The notes under the pieces: generated by a model
Databases searched by the model: none
What the model saw: the letters and a program-made list of their open reading frames with translations, nothing else
Told to the model about the DNA's origin: nothing
DNA from: Bordetella parapertussis
GTDB taxonomy: Bacteria; Bacteroidota; Bacteroidia; Chitinophagales; Chitinophagaceae
DNA: 64,000 bases
Assembly: GCA_943331005.2 (NCBI GenBank)
Contig: CALQJX020000001.1
Coordinates: 248,001-312,000, forward strand
Direction: 5' to 3'
Shown here: positions 1-9,060 of the stretch, in pieces
How positions within the stretch are numbered: position 1 is the first letter of the stretch
How the letters are laid out: each line of letters starts with the position of its first letter
Program-made: the position numbers and the translations under genes

Positions 1-170
1 ACTATGTATGGACTTCCGGCGGCTGGTATGCACCCGAGGCTATAGCCTATGGTGTGCAGGGGCTACCCGCACACTACCTCATAGATACCATGGGCAATTT
101 TGCCATGCAAAACCCGCCCGGCCCTATGCAAAAGACAGAGCTGATAGTGGCTATCTCCAAACTATACTAA
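1..170 (+). CDS. Thioredoxin-fold (TlpA/AhpC-like) protein, C-terminal fragment
   Basis: The 5' end is cut off by the window edge; reading begins at base 3 and stops at TAA 168-170. The 55 visible residues contain GLPAHYLIDTMGNF, which resembles the cis-proline strand and LID-x-x-G turn of TlpA/AhpC-TSA thiol-disulfide reductases in Bacteroidota. The end (ELIVAISKLY) fits the last helix of that fold. The CxxC active site would lie upstream, outside the window, so redox activity cannot be judged. It runs convergent with the threonine aldolase gene. The family is inferred from this short match alone. Confidence 0.55.
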   Translation, partial: YVWTSGGWYAPEAIAYGVQGLPAHYLIDTMGNFAMQNPPGPMQKTELIVAISKLY

Positions 171-195
171 ACTTTGTGTGCCGCCGGCACCAATG

Positions 196-1218
196 CTAAG
201 CAAGCTTTTTTACTGCTTCCAGAAAATTTGTGATGTCTGCTTCCTGCGTATCCCAGGCACACATCAGGCGCACCTCATGCGTGCTTTCGTTCCACACATA
301 AAAAGGATAGTGCTCCTGCAGCGGCTCGTACCAATGGCGGGGAATAACAGCAAAGACCGCATTGGCCTGCGTGGGCTTGGTAATGGTAACACCGTTTATT
401 GCCGTCAGCCCCTTGTGCAGCAGCTGCGCCATACTATTGGCATGGCCGGCCGTGTTTTGCCACAGCCCTGTGCGCAGCATGGTCTCGAACTGCGCTGCTA
501 TGAACCGGGTCTTTGATGCCAGCTGCATTACCTGCTTGTGCTTGAAGGCAATACTTTTGGCCAGCTCTTTATTGAACACCACTACGGCCTCGCCAAACAT
601 CATGCCGGCCTTGGTGCCGCCCAGCGATAGTATATCCACACCTGCATTAGCGCTCATATCGGCAAGGCTGCAACCCAGCGATGCGGCTGCGTTGAAAAAC
701 CGCGAGCCGTCCATATGCAGGTACAGGCCATGCTCCTTGCACAGCGCGGCAATTTCTTTTATTTCGTCTACGGTGTAGAGGGTACCGTATTCTGTGGTTT
801 GTGTTATGGAAAGCAGGGTAGCCTGTGCATAGTGCACATCGCCCTTGCGTATCAGTCGGGTCCTTATGGTCTCCACATCCAGCTTGCCATGTTCATTGGC
901 AGTGAGGGGGAAGAACCGGCAACCGGTAAAGGTTTCGGGCGCCGAAGATTCATCGCAATAAATGTGCGAGGTGTCGGCACAAAGTATGGCATTGAATGAC
1001 TGTGTAGCACTGCTTATGCTCAGCACATTGGCACCCGTGCCGTTGAAAACGAAAAATACCTGCGCATCTGTTTCAAAGATCTGCCTGAACAGTTCTGTGG
1101 CACGGGCCGTTATTGGGTCGGCACCATAAGAGCGGGCATGATCTGTGTTGGCCGCATGAAGTGCCTCCATGATCTGTGGCAATACTCCGGCATAGTTGTC
1201 GCTGGCAAAACTTTTCAT
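196..1218 (-). CDS. ltaE: Low-specificity L-threonine aldolase
   Basis: PLP-dependent fold-type I enzyme that cleaves L-threonine/L-allo-threonine to glycine and acetaldehyde in the cytoplasm. The protein has 340 residues, normal for the family. The PLP lysine is in SLGGTKAGMMFGEAVV (Lys203 from the chosen start), and the conserved HMDGSR segment (Asp170) contacts the pyridine ring. The N-terminal SFASDNYAGVLPQIMEAL also matches the beta-eliminating lyase family. A longer frame opens at 1269, but ATG 1218 is preferred: it begins at the family N-terminus and is preceded by AGAAG. The extra 17 upstream residues are basic and unlike the family. Other substrates, such as phenylserine, are possible. 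Confidence 0.9.
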   Translation of the reverse strand: MKSFASDNYAGVLPQIMEALHAANTDHARSYGADPITARATELFRQIFETDAQVFFVFNGTGANVLSISSATQSFNAILCADTSHIYCDESSAPETFTGCRFFPLTANEHGKLDVETIRTRLIRKGDVHYAQATLLSITQTTEYGTLYTVDEIKEIAALCKEHGLYLHMDGSRFFNAAASLGCSLADMSANAGVDILSLGGTKAGMMFGEAVVVFNKELAKSIAFKHKQVMQLASKTRFIAAQFETMLRTGLWQNTAGHANSMAQLLHKGLTAINGVTITKPTQANAVFAVIPRHWYEPLQEHYPFYVWNESTHEVRLMCAWDTQEADITNFLEAVKKLA

Positions 1219-1289
1219 TGTTCTTCTTTTGGCGTTAAAATTAGTTGTTTTCCGTACTTTAGTGTGCATGTCAAAATAAATACTGCAGT

Positions 1290-1793
1290 ATGAAACGAAT
1301 ACTGTTGTTGGCCTTGTTGTTTTTATCGCTTACTGCAGGTGCACAACGCACTGTAACCATGAATACTTTGTGGGACGCCCCCCAGGTACATGTGCTGTTC
1401 AAAGGTTATACCATATCATACAGAATAAAAGATATAGACAAGGCTTTGCTGCTGCTTGCCGAGACCGGCGACAGTACCTTCGGGCTGCAATCGCGGCTGG
1501 ATACCAATGGCCGCTACGAGCTGGAACTCTTTCCGGGGCTCAAGGCCGAATACCGCACCCAACTGCATGAAGTGCTGCAGCGGGGAGTAGGGGCATACCT
1601 GCTTATGGCGGGCCGGGCAGAGATACGCAGCCCCAGGCACAAAAAAATACGTTCCGTAAATGCTGATATAGAATATGGCAGCCGCGATGCTACAGAAGCC
1701 ATGATCAATTTTTATGACCCTGCAAATAATGCCCTGCTCTTTTGCGGCAGCATGGCGCTGGAAATGTATAACAAAGATATGGGGCTCGATTAG
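1290..1793 (+). CDS. Secreted protein of unknown function
   Basis: 167 residues. Residues 1-18 form a signal peptide (MKRILLLALLFLSLTAGAQ) with a likely signal peptidase I site after Ala-Gln, so the protein should be periplasmic or outer-membrane associated. The mature part is mixed alpha/beta with no family I recognise, and no lipobox or sorting domain is visible. It lies divergently from ltaE and converges on the PAS sensor gene with only 3 bases between the stops. The reading frame and signal peptide support a real gene; no function can be assigned. Confidence 0.75.
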   Translation: MKRILLLALLFLSLTAGAQRTVTMNTLWDAPQVHVLFKGYTISYRIKDIDKALLLLAETGDSTFGLQSRLDTNGRYELELFPGLKAEYRTQLHEVLQRGVGAYLLMAGRAEIRSPRHKKIRSVNADIEYGSRDATEAMINFYDPANNALLFCGSMALEMYNKDMGLD

Positions 1794-1796
1794 TGC

Positions 1797-4706
1797 TTAC
1801 ATATCGTTCATATCAGATACCGCATCCGATTTTTCTACGATCTCGTGTATCACCTTGTCCAGCGCAGCAGCCGACTGTATGATACCCTCTACCAGTTCTT
1901 CTTCAGGTATATCTATCTCGTCCCTTTCTTTAAAAGCGTTTATCAACCCTATCAGTGTTGCCAATGGTGCTCTTATGATGTGCGACTGTATCCAGGCTAT
2001 TTCTTTCAGCGACTCATTTTGCTTTTCTATTTTGCGTAGTCGCTCCATAGACTCCGTTACATCTGCAATGGCTGCTATCCCTCTTATAGCCTTGCCGTTC
2101 TCGTCTCTTATGAACGTGCATCTGTTCTGCACATACGCTATTGATCCGTTGGCCTTCATAAATCTGAATTCGGCATAGAAGCTTTCCTGGGCGGGGTCTT
2201 CCAGCTTTATATTCATCAGGTTCAGTACCCATTCTCTATCGTCGGGGTGTATATTGCGCGACCACAGGGTTTTATCGTTCTTGTCTGGTATATAGCCAAA
2301 GAATTCTTTAAATCCATCTCCCCAAACAGAGGTGTCTGTAACAATATCCCAATCTATAATAGCCTCTGCAGACGCTTTCATTACTGTGCGGAAGCGTTCA
2401 TTGCTCTGCACCAGTTGCTGTTTCTTTTCATATTCCTCTGTCACATCTATCAGTACCTCATCAATGTATTTTATTATTCCGTCCTGCTTTGCTATCGCCC
2501 TGCCATTGCCGCGCAACCATTTTATACTTCCATCGCTGCAAATGATCCGGAACTGATGCCTGAAAGACTCTCCCGGCATAAGCCCACGAATTCTTTTCAA
2601 TTTTTTATCCCTGTCTTCGGGGTGAATGATACTCTCCCAGGATCTTACATTGTTTTCTATAAAGTCCTCTGCATTATAACCGGTAATACGTTCAATTTCT
2701 TTATTCACAAATATGATAGGCCATTCTCCCGAGGTTATGCGGCGCAAAGCAATACCCGGCAAACTGGTTACTACTGATTCGAATTGTTGTTTCGTTTTTT
2801 TGCCCTCATTCTCTATTATGTTTTTTTCAATTTTGGTATCTATATTCGATACCAGCGATTCTATGAACAACTTTTCATCCTCATCAAAATATCTTTCAGT
2901 TTTGCTATCCAGAAAAATGAAAAAACCATACTCATTGCCATTCACTATTACGGGTTGAATATATACAGATCTCATGCCGGCCTGCTGCAAAACTTGCTTC
3001 AGCTTGCTTTCGGGCATGGTTGTTACCACAGACTGATAAGATAAACCCTTATCTATGTTGTGCATAATTACAGATACTTCCCTGAGTGCAGTTTGTATCT
3101 GTTCGTTGATGATATCTTTCTTTTCTAAAGACCAGTTTTCTTTCAGGTAAGGAAACACAACTCCGGTTTGGTTATCCGGTTCATTTTCAAAATAGAGTAT
3201 ACTATCCAGGCCTATAGTATTGGCAATGATTCCCATAGACTTATCAAAAACTATTTTCCAGTTTTCGTCGGACAGCAGACCGGTAATAAATTTATTGAGC
3301 GAATGGAGCAAATTTGATTTTTTGATAATTGCCTTTTCGTCCGTTTTTCGCTGGGTGATATCTACTATCACACCATCTCTCAGCACAATTTTGCCATCAG
3401 TTTTGGTGAGTTTTATACGGTTGAACAACCACTTCTCTTTACCATTTCCTGCTTTTATTCTGTACTCAATATCATACATGTCACCTACCTGATTCTCCTC
3501 TTCATAGATGGCAGTAAAAAGATGTTTATCTTTTTCGGTTACTTTTTGCAGTACCGCTTCAAAAGAAGGATCGAACGTTTCCGGATCCAGCTCAAAGACC
3601 TTATACATTTCTTCAGACCAATAGACTTTATTGCTCTGCAGATCCTGACTCCAGTATCCTATGCGTGCTATTTCCTGTGCGCTTTTTAAATTCTTATTGC
3701 TTGCAGCTAGTGCTTTTTTCTGTTTCAGATGTTCTGTCACATCTATAGCCAGTGCCATCCTATAATTATGATTATCGAAAGCTGTAGCTATACTTTCTAT
3801 ATGTACATAAATGATAGCTCCGTTCTTTTTTATGTGGCGGTACGGTTCTTTATTATTATTTCTCTTGTGTTTTTTGGCTCGGTCTATGGCCTTCATCAAT
3901 AATGCTACATCTTCAGCAGGTCTTATGTCAGGCAGGGTCATAGCAAGGAACTCTTCTCTGCTATAACCATAGTGCAATATTGCAGCCTCATTTACATCTA
4001 TGAATTTCAATGTTTCCACATCATAGATCCACACCGGCAACGGATTGTCATTAAACAGGTTGCTGTATTTCTCTTCTGTTCTCTTTATCTGTTCTTCTGA
4101 ACTTTTACGATGCTCAATATTGTGCAGATTCAGAATGACACCGTGTAAAATTGAGTCTGATAAGTGATTGATGGCAGTACACTCAAACCATATAGATTCG
4201 CCATTAGGTCTTATTATCCTGAATTCGGGACAGTGATAGGTGCCCGGTGTTCTTTTACATTCCTCAATAGCATTCAAAAAAAGTTCTTTATCCATCGGAT
4301 TGATAATTGCCGACAGCATATCAAAACTGAATTTATCAGCACTATGACCCGTAATGGATAATAGATTGTTGGAGCAGAAAACAATTTCATCAGCACAGTT
4401 TATCCTGATGATCACATCATTGTTATTCTCCAGCATGATCCTGTAGATACGCTCCTGATCCAACAATATCTGATGATGATCCGATAAAGACATCATGTGA
4501 CTTCTTACCAAAAAAAACAGCATCACAGAGGTAATGATCACAAAACCAATCCCTTTATAGGTCTGCAATTTTGTTAGCCTTTCTATGTCGTGGATGAGTG
4601 CCTGCAACAAATTATCGGAGAATAAAATGTATAGGGCACTCACAATAGTATATATTAATACTATCTTTATTGTATAGGTATTTATGTAGTTTCTATAGCG
4701 AGGCAT
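1797..4706 (-). CDS. Membrane multi-PAS/GAF sensor with histidine-kinase H-box but no ATPase domain
   Basis: 969 residues. Two membrane helices lie near 11-30 and 51-67, followed by a long cytoplasmic sensory chain: PAS repeats around 85-205, 215-330 and 340-460, a GAF-like segment around 480-640, and two more PAS/PAC repeats around 650-890. PAS/PAC hallmarks recur (for example GESIWFECTAINHL). The C-terminus has QSHIIRAPLATLIGLI, a dimerisation/phospho-acceptor helix with candidate His909, but the protein ends about 60 residues later without N, G1 or G2 boxes. It cannot phosphorylate itself as written. It may be a phosphotransfer/dimerisation partner of a separate kinase, or the HATPase domain was lost. 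No downstream gene supplies one. The following tandem gene is convergent. Confidence 0.8.
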   Translation of the reverse strand: MPRYRNYINTYTIKIVLIYTIVSALYILFSDNLLQALIHDIERLTKLQTYKGIGFVIITSVMLFFLVRSHMMSLSDHHQILLDQERIYRIMLENNNDVIIRINCADEIVFCSNNLLSITGHSADKFSFDMLSAIINPMDKELFLNAIEECKRTPGTYHCPEFRIIRPNGESIWFECTAINHLSDSILHGVILNLHNIEHRKSSEEQIKRTEEKYSNLFNDNPLPVWIYDVETLKFIDVNEAAILHYGYSREEFLAMTLPDIRPAEDVALLMKAIDRAKKHKRNNNKEPYRHIKKNGAIIYVHIESIATAFDNHNYRMALAIDVTEHLKQKKALAASNKNLKSAQEIARIGYWSQDLQSNKVYWSEEMYKVFELDPETFDPSFEAVLQKVTEKDKHLFTAIYEEENQVGDMYDIEYRIKAGNGKEKWLFNRIKLTKTDGKIVLRDGVIVDITQRKTDEKAIIKKSNLLHSLNKFITGLLSDENWKIVFDKSMGIIANTIGLDSILYFENEPDNQTGVVFPYLKENWSLEKKDIINEQIQTALREVSVIMHNIDKGLSYQSVVTTMPESKLKQVLQQAGMRSVYIQPVIVNGNEYGFFIFLDSKTERYFDEDEKLFIESLVSNIDTKIEKNIIENEGKKTKQQFESVVTSLPGIALRRITSGEWPIIFVNKEIERITGYNAEDFIENNVRSWESIIHPEDRDKKLKRIRGLMPGESFRHQFRIICSDGSIKWLRGNGRAIAKQDGIIKYIDEVLIDVTEEYEKKQQLVQSNERFRTVMKASAEAIIDWDIVTDTSVWGDGFKEFFGYIPDKNDKTLWSRNIHPDDREWVLNLMNIKLEDPAQESFYAEFRFMKANGSIAYVQNRCTFIRDENGKAIRGIAAIADVTESMERLRKIEKQNESLKEIAWIQSHIIRAPLATLIGLINAFKERDEIDIPEEELVEGIIQSAAALDKVIHEIVEKSDAVSDMNDM

Positions 4707-4915
4707 GTGTAATTATAAACTTTAGGATATACTAAAATATTATAAATCTATAATAAAATTTCTGCATTAAAAATATTATCTCATAGTTTAATATTTAGGT
4801 ATCGTGTTTACTTATCATAAACTAAAACCGATTACTTCCATATGTTATTTATCGCTCTTCTCTCCTTTTTGTCACTTATTATAGACAAATATTGGATGTA
4901 TTTAGAAATTAAACA

Positions 4916-4942
4916 AAAAGCTGCCTGAATCAGACAGCTTTT
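4916..4942 (-). terminator. Hairpin, possible terminator in the tRNA-Leu/PAS-sensor gap
   Basis: AAAAGCTG pairs with CAGCTTTT, and CTG-AAT-CAG pairs inside it across a C/A mismatch. On the minus strand it is followed by a T-rich run. It could end read-through from the tRNA-Leu side, or protect the PAS sensor promoter. Nothing else coding is seen between 4707 and 5195. Confidence 0.4.
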
Positions 4943-5195
4943 ACTATTATAGGGTTGGTGTTTAATTAAAATAGTTTATTATTTCGTTTTGGTTAAACAA
5001 TTGCTGAGCAAAACTGCAACCTGAAATAGAAATTTGAAGATTTTGTTATAGTAGCGGTTCCCAAAGAGTAGGTACCACGTGAAGCATAGATCCGTAAGCA
5101 CCCCAAAAGTGTATACAGGAATAATATCTTGTTCTGCTGACTTTTTTAAATGAAGATTATTTTTGTACTATGAAAATTTTTTTACTAAAAAAAGA

Positions 5196-5238
5196 AAAGC
5201 GAAAGTCACATTGCCATTAGCTCTGTTTCTTTCGCTTT
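5196..5238 (-). terminator. Terminator of the tRNA-Leu gene
   Basis: A perfect 10-bp stem (AAAGCGAAAG at 5196-5205 with CTTTCGCTTT at 5229-5238) encloses a 23-base loop. On the minus strand it begins about 10 bases after the tRNA 3' end and leads into a T7 run, as expected for a factor-independent terminator. Confidence 0.65.
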
Positions 5239-5248
5239 AATATTGGAG

Positions 5249-5330
5249 TGCGGGTGGAGGGACTCGAACCCCCAAGCCTCACAGCACTAGATCCTAAGTC
5301 TAGCGTGTCTACCAATTTCACCACACCCGC
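5249..5330 (-). tRNA. tRNA-Leu (anticodon UAG)
   Basis: The minus strand folds into a class II cloverleaf. The acceptor stem is GCGGGTG/CACCCGC, and the D-arm carries GGTAGACACG. The anticodon stem CTAGA/TCTAG holds loop CTTAGGA with anticodon TAG. A variable arm TGCTGTGAGGC-type insertion follows, then the T-arm with GGTTCGAGTCC. The discriminator base is A. CCA is not encoded, so it would be added post-transcriptionally. The leucine identity rests on the anticodon and the long variable arm. The tRNA reads CUA and, by wobble, other CUN codons. Confidence 0.95.
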
Positions 5331-5340
5331 ATTCGGGACT

Positions 5341-5925
5341 GCAAATGTACGTAAAACCAAATAAAAACCCTACTATTTCGGCACATGTTAATTAAACGGG
5401 CTTTGCCAACGGGATATTCACACTTTTAGCCGCAATTACACACATTACACTATTATCACCACGTAAACGTTATATCATCATTATTAGATTGTTAGCATAG
5501 CCTTAATTGCTGTTGGTAACCGGTGGTTTGGTACCTAATAACTATTGCCATTTTCTGCAAAGACTTACAAGTCGCTTCACGGTCAGGAAAATTTTGGCGT
5601 TTATTAGACCTAATCCACATTGAGCTACGATATTAACGTAGCACTATTTTCTAACAGCCACTTTTACTAACAATCCACATAAATACTGTGAGATGTGCTT
5701 GTTTACTGATAAAATGAATGTTGATAACTACAGTAGCTGTGTGTATAAACCAACAATTCGGAATAAGCAATAGGGATAACTTCATTTATTCCTCTTATAC
5801 ACAGCCATAATAGTAATAGTGTTTCTTTTTAAAAAAATTAATTTACTATTATTAGGAATGTGAAAACTGCGAAGATGGTACGGATTTTGTAGTTTAATTT
5901 TGCAGTTATTTCATTCTTTATAAAT
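5341..5925. other. AT-rich non-coding region with DnaA-box-like 9-mers (candidate oriC)
   Basis: No credible gene is present. Two exact matches to the DnaA box consensus TTATNCACA lie in opposite orientations: TGTGTATAA at 5740-5748 and TTATACACA at 5795-5803. Two one-mismatch copies lie just upstream (TAATCCACA 5611-5619, CAATCCACA 5671-5679). The stretch between and after them is AT-rich, including a T/A-only run near 5825-5850 that could serve as an unwinding element. ParB-site-like palindromes occur 5-8 kb to the right, and mnmG, an origin neighbour in many bacteria, is nearby. Single near-matches to the box occur elsewhere in the window by chance, so this remains a candidate. Confidence 0.4.
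5895..5902 (+). promoter_or_regulatory. Candidate -7 box of the nadA promoter
   Basis: TAATTTTG fits the Bacteroidota -7 consensus TAnnTTTG, 28 bases before the nadA ATG. No clear -33 TTG is visible at the usual distance, so only the -7 element is claimed. Confidence 0.4.
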
Positions 5926-5930
5926 CTTGT

Positions 5931-6905
5931 ATGAATAACACTATAGAAGAGCTGGGTTACCTGGACATGGAAGTAGATCCTACCTTAGATCTGTTTGCTG
6001 AGATAGAACGTCTGAAAAAAGAAAAGAATGCTGTTATTCTTGCACACTATTATCAGGAACCGGATATACAGGATATTGCAGACTACATAGGCGATAGTTT
6101 GGGTCTGGCAAGAAATGCTGCAAAGACCGATGCAGCTATCATAGTTTTTGCCGGTGTTCATTTCATGGCAGAAACAGCCAAGATCCTTAACCCAACCAAA
6201 AAAGTACTGATACCAGATATGAAAGCGGGTTGTTCGCTCAGCGATAGTTGTCCGCCCGATCTTTTTAAAAGATTCAAAGACCAGCACCCCGATCATGTGG
6301 TAATTTCCTACATAAACTGTTCTGCAGGTATCAAAGCACTAAGCGATATAATATGTACATCATCCAATGCTAAAGACATTGTAGATAGTCTACCTATTGA
6401 CCAGAAAATAATATTTGCTCCCGATAAAAACCTGGGTGCCTATATAAATAAGCTAACCGGTAGGAATATGACATTGTGGAACGGTGCATGTATGGTACAC
6501 GAGATTTTCTCTCTTGAAAAGATCACTAAATTAAAACTCAGGCATCCTGAAGCAAAACTGATCGCACATCCCGAATGTGAAGAAGCTATACTGCGCATTG
6601 CAGATTTTGTCGGTTCAACTACCGCATTGCTCGACTATACCGAAAAAGATAACACAGCTATTTATATTGTTGCCACAGAGTCTGGTATTCTTCACAAAAT
6701 GATACAGGCTTCTCCAAAAAAGACCTTTATTGCTGCCCCACCCGACAATGCATGTGCCTGCAACGATTGTCCGCACATGAAGCGCAATACGCTGGAAAAA
6801 ATATATCTATGTCTGAAGTATGAACAACCCGAAATACTGATGGACGAAGAACTGAGACTGGCTGCCAAAAAGCCTATGGACAGAATGTTGGAGATAAGTA
6901 AGTAA
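5931..6905 (+). CDS. nadA: Quinolinate synthase A
   Basis: Condenses iminoaspartate with dihydroxyacetone phosphate to quinolinate in de novo NAD synthesis; cytoplasmic [4Fe-4S] enzyme. 324 residues, typical length. The family start is clear ([20 protein letters not shown], residues 34-53). The three cluster cysteines are most likely Cys101 in [11 protein letters not shown], Cys187 in NGACMVHE and Cys280 in CNDCPHMK, each in its expected context. Other conserved blocks are HPECEEAI and [10 protein letters not shown]. nadB and nadC are not adjacent. It lies directly downstream of the candidate origin region and reads away from it. Confidence 0.95.
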   Translation: MNNTIEELGYLDMEVDPTLDLFAEIERLKKEKNAVILAHYYQEPDIQDIADYIGDSLGLARNAAKTDAAIIVFAGVHFMAETAKILNPTKKVLIPDMKAGCSLSDSCPPDLFKRFKDQHPDHVVISYINCSAGIKALSDIICTSSNAKDIVDSLPIDQKIIFAPDKNLGAYINKLTGRNMTLWNGACMVHEIFSLEKITKLKLRHPEAKLIAHPECEEAILRIADFVGSTTALLDYTEKDNTAIYIVATESGILHKMIQASPKKTFIAAPPDNACACNDCPHMKRNTLEKIYLCLKYEQPEILMDEELRLAAKKPMDRMLEISK

Positions 6906-7027
6906 CTGTTACTTAATAATTACTGCATACGGTTTAATTCTTATTACCAAAGTGCCAAATCGTTATTTTTTGTTTATTTTATAAAATAGTTCTAAATTGT
7001 CGAACCAAATTAAAAAAATTCCTTTTT

Positions 7028-9004
7028 ATGAAGCAAATGATTACACTAAAAAATCTATTACTAGCATCATGCATTGCCGGTGCAGGTGTTGCTAACGGCC
7101 AGATCCATCCTTTGGCCTTTGGTTCCAGAACACTTATCAGTGGTGCTACTGCAGAGTCAAACTGGTATGCAGATTATGTAGGTCTCAGGTTTGTGGTGAA
7201 TAGCCCGGCATCTGTAGCAGGTCCTAAAGTATACACGCATCCTGGTACAGGAACCACTCCATGGGGTGGCACTGTTACTACTCCTATTGTTAATACTCAG
7301 ATAGTTATGCCAGCTCTTGGCGGCGATACCCTTGCGGGTTCTGGTATGCCTGCCGGTTCTATGGCTGGTAAGATCGGTTATGTATATAGGGGCGGTGGTA
7401 TTGAGTTCGTTTGTAAAGCGCTCAATGTTCAGAACGGTGGTGCTGTTGCATGTGTTATTGTAAACAATCAGAATGGTGGTCCTATAGGTATGGGCTCTGG
7501 TACAGTTTGTGCTGCTGCCGGTGTTACTATTCCAGTATTCATGATCTCTAAAGAAGAAGGTGATGTGATCACTGGTCTTTATCGTTCTGGCGATACTGCC
7601 CGTTTCACGATCACTCCATGGGGTCTTGGTCTGAACAACGATCTGGGTTTTGTACCAGGTGGTATTGCTAACTGGCACAACTACGCTGTTCCATCAAACC
7701 AGCTGGGTGCTACTGCAAACCCATTTGCTTACAAAATGATGAACGGTGCATTTATTGCTAACTATGGTACCAACGATGCATCTGGCGTTAAGGTAGCTGC
7801 TACTACTACTTTCTCTGCAGGTGGTACAGGTACTCCTACAGTACAGCATACAGATACTGTTAGCCTTGCTTCTTTCCCTAAGCTCGACTCTATCTATGCT
7901 ATGTACCCAAGTGCCGGTGAGTATGATCTCGCTGCATCTGGCGTTGGTAGGTTCGATGTTACTTACAACATTACTCATTCTGTAGCTGATGCATATCCTG
8001 CAGATAACTCGATCACTTCTTCTTTCTATGTTACAGACAGCCTGTATTCAAAAGGTAGGTATGATTTTGTTAAGAACGCACCGGTAAGGACTATTGGTCT
8101 TTCTTACAGCAGCACAGATCCTTTCATCTGGGGTCCTATGTACTACGTTAAGACTGGTGGTACTTCTATATCTCGTGTTCAGTATTCTCTGTCTACAAAC
8201 GCTGGTGGTGTACTCGGTACTCCGGTAAACATCTACCTGTTCAAATGGACTGATGGTTCAAACGGTCAGCCGGAAGATAGTGTTCTTCAGAATGGTGAGC
8301 TCGAACTCGTTTCACTTGGTAACCACAACTTTGATGGTGTGAACGATACATCTGGTGCTACCCTGAATTTCAACAAAATGGGAGATCCTACAACAGGTAA
8401 CCCTAAAACGATTATCCTTACTGCTGATTCTTGGTACTACCTTGCTGTAGAAGTGCCTACAAGCCACTTCCTTGGCACCGACGGTATCATGCACCCACTT
8501 CCACGTATCTATGGCAGAACGTTCGCAGAAGGCATCCTGGATTACTCTAACATGGTTTCTACATCTGTAGATGATATCGCTGCAAATCCTACTCAGGCTA
8601 ATATACCTGTACCTAGCACTTTCAGCAACTATATCGGTACTGTCGATTCTTTCAACTTTGCAAGTACAAGGGGTATCATTCCAGCTGTTGCTATGATTGC
8701 TAACAACAATCCATCTGTTGATCAGGTTAACACTGTTACAGGTGCTTCTGACGTTATGGTGAATCTGTTCCCTAACCCTGCTAAAGACAAGATCGAAGTA
8801 GCTCTTTCTCTTGATCAGACATCTAAATCAGTTTCTTACACACTTATTGATGGTCTCGGCCGTTTCGTAAGCAAAGAAACACACAACAACGTGAAAGCTG
8901 AAAACTTCAGCATGAACACAAGTAAACTTCCAGCTGGTAACTACTTCCTGGTAGTGAACACTGATACTAAAGCAGTATCAAGGAAGTTCGTTATCGTTAA
9001 GTAA
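7028..9004 (+). CDS. Secreted protein with PA domain and type IX secretion sorting domain
   Basis: 658 residues. A signal peptide ends near residue 25 (IAGAGVANGQ). Residues of roughly 85-195 look like a protease-associated (PA) domain, with GKIGYVYRGGGIEFVCKAL, GGAVACVIVNNQ and VTIPVFMISKEEGD in the expected order. The last ~85 residues are a T9SS type A sorting domain (NLFPNPAKDKIEVAL ... LPAGNYFLVV ... KFVIVK), so it is probably exported by the Por/T9SS machinery and attached to or released from the cell surface. No protease catalytic domain is visible, so PA may act as a binding or interaction module. Codon use is strongly biased (GGT, GCT, AAC, CTC), unlike its neighbours, which suggests high expression. 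A strong terminator follows. Confidence 0.85.
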   Translation: MKQMITLKNLLLASCIAGAGVANGQIHPLAFGSRTLISGATAESNWYADYVGLRFVVNSPASVAGPKVYTHPGTGTTPWGGTVTTPIVNTQIVMPALGGDTLAGSGMPAGSMAGKIGYVYRGGGIEFVCKALNVQNGGAVACVIVNNQNGGPIGMGSGTVCAAAGVTIPVFMISKEEGDVITGLYRSGDTARFTITPWGLGLNNDLGFVPGGIANWHNYAVPSNQLGATANPFAYKMMNGAFIANYGTNDASGVKVAATTTFSAGGTGTPTVQHTDTVSLASFPKLDSIYAMYPSAGEYDLAASGVGRFDVTYNITHSVADAYPADNSITSSFYVTDSLYSKGRYDFVKNAPVRTIGLSYSSTDPFIWGPMYYVKTGGTSISRVQYSLSTNAGGVLGTPVNIYLFKWTDGSNGQPEDSVLQNGELELVSLGNHNFDGVNDTSGATLNFNKMGDPTTGNPKTIILTADSWYYLAVEVPTSHFLGTDGIMHPLPRIYGRTFAEGILDYSNMVSTSVDDIAANPTQANIPVPSTFSNYIGTVDSFNFASTRGIIPAVAMIANNNPSVDQVNTVTGASDVMVNLFPNPAKDKIEVALSLDQTSKSVSYTLIDGLGRFVSKETHNNVKAENFSMNTSKLPAGNYFLVVNTDTKAVSRKFVIVK

Positions 9005-9025
9005 TCTTACCTTACTACAACATAC

Positions 9026-9059
9026 AAAAGGGCGGTCTCCACAAGAGACCGCCCTTTTT
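9026..9059 (+). terminator. Rho-independent terminator after the T9SS cargo gene
   Basis: A 14-bp GC-rich stem (AAAAGGGCGGTCTC/GAGACCGCCCTTTT) with a 5-base loop and terminal T-run starts about 22 bases after the stop codon. Confidence 0.9.
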
Positions 9060-9060
9060 A

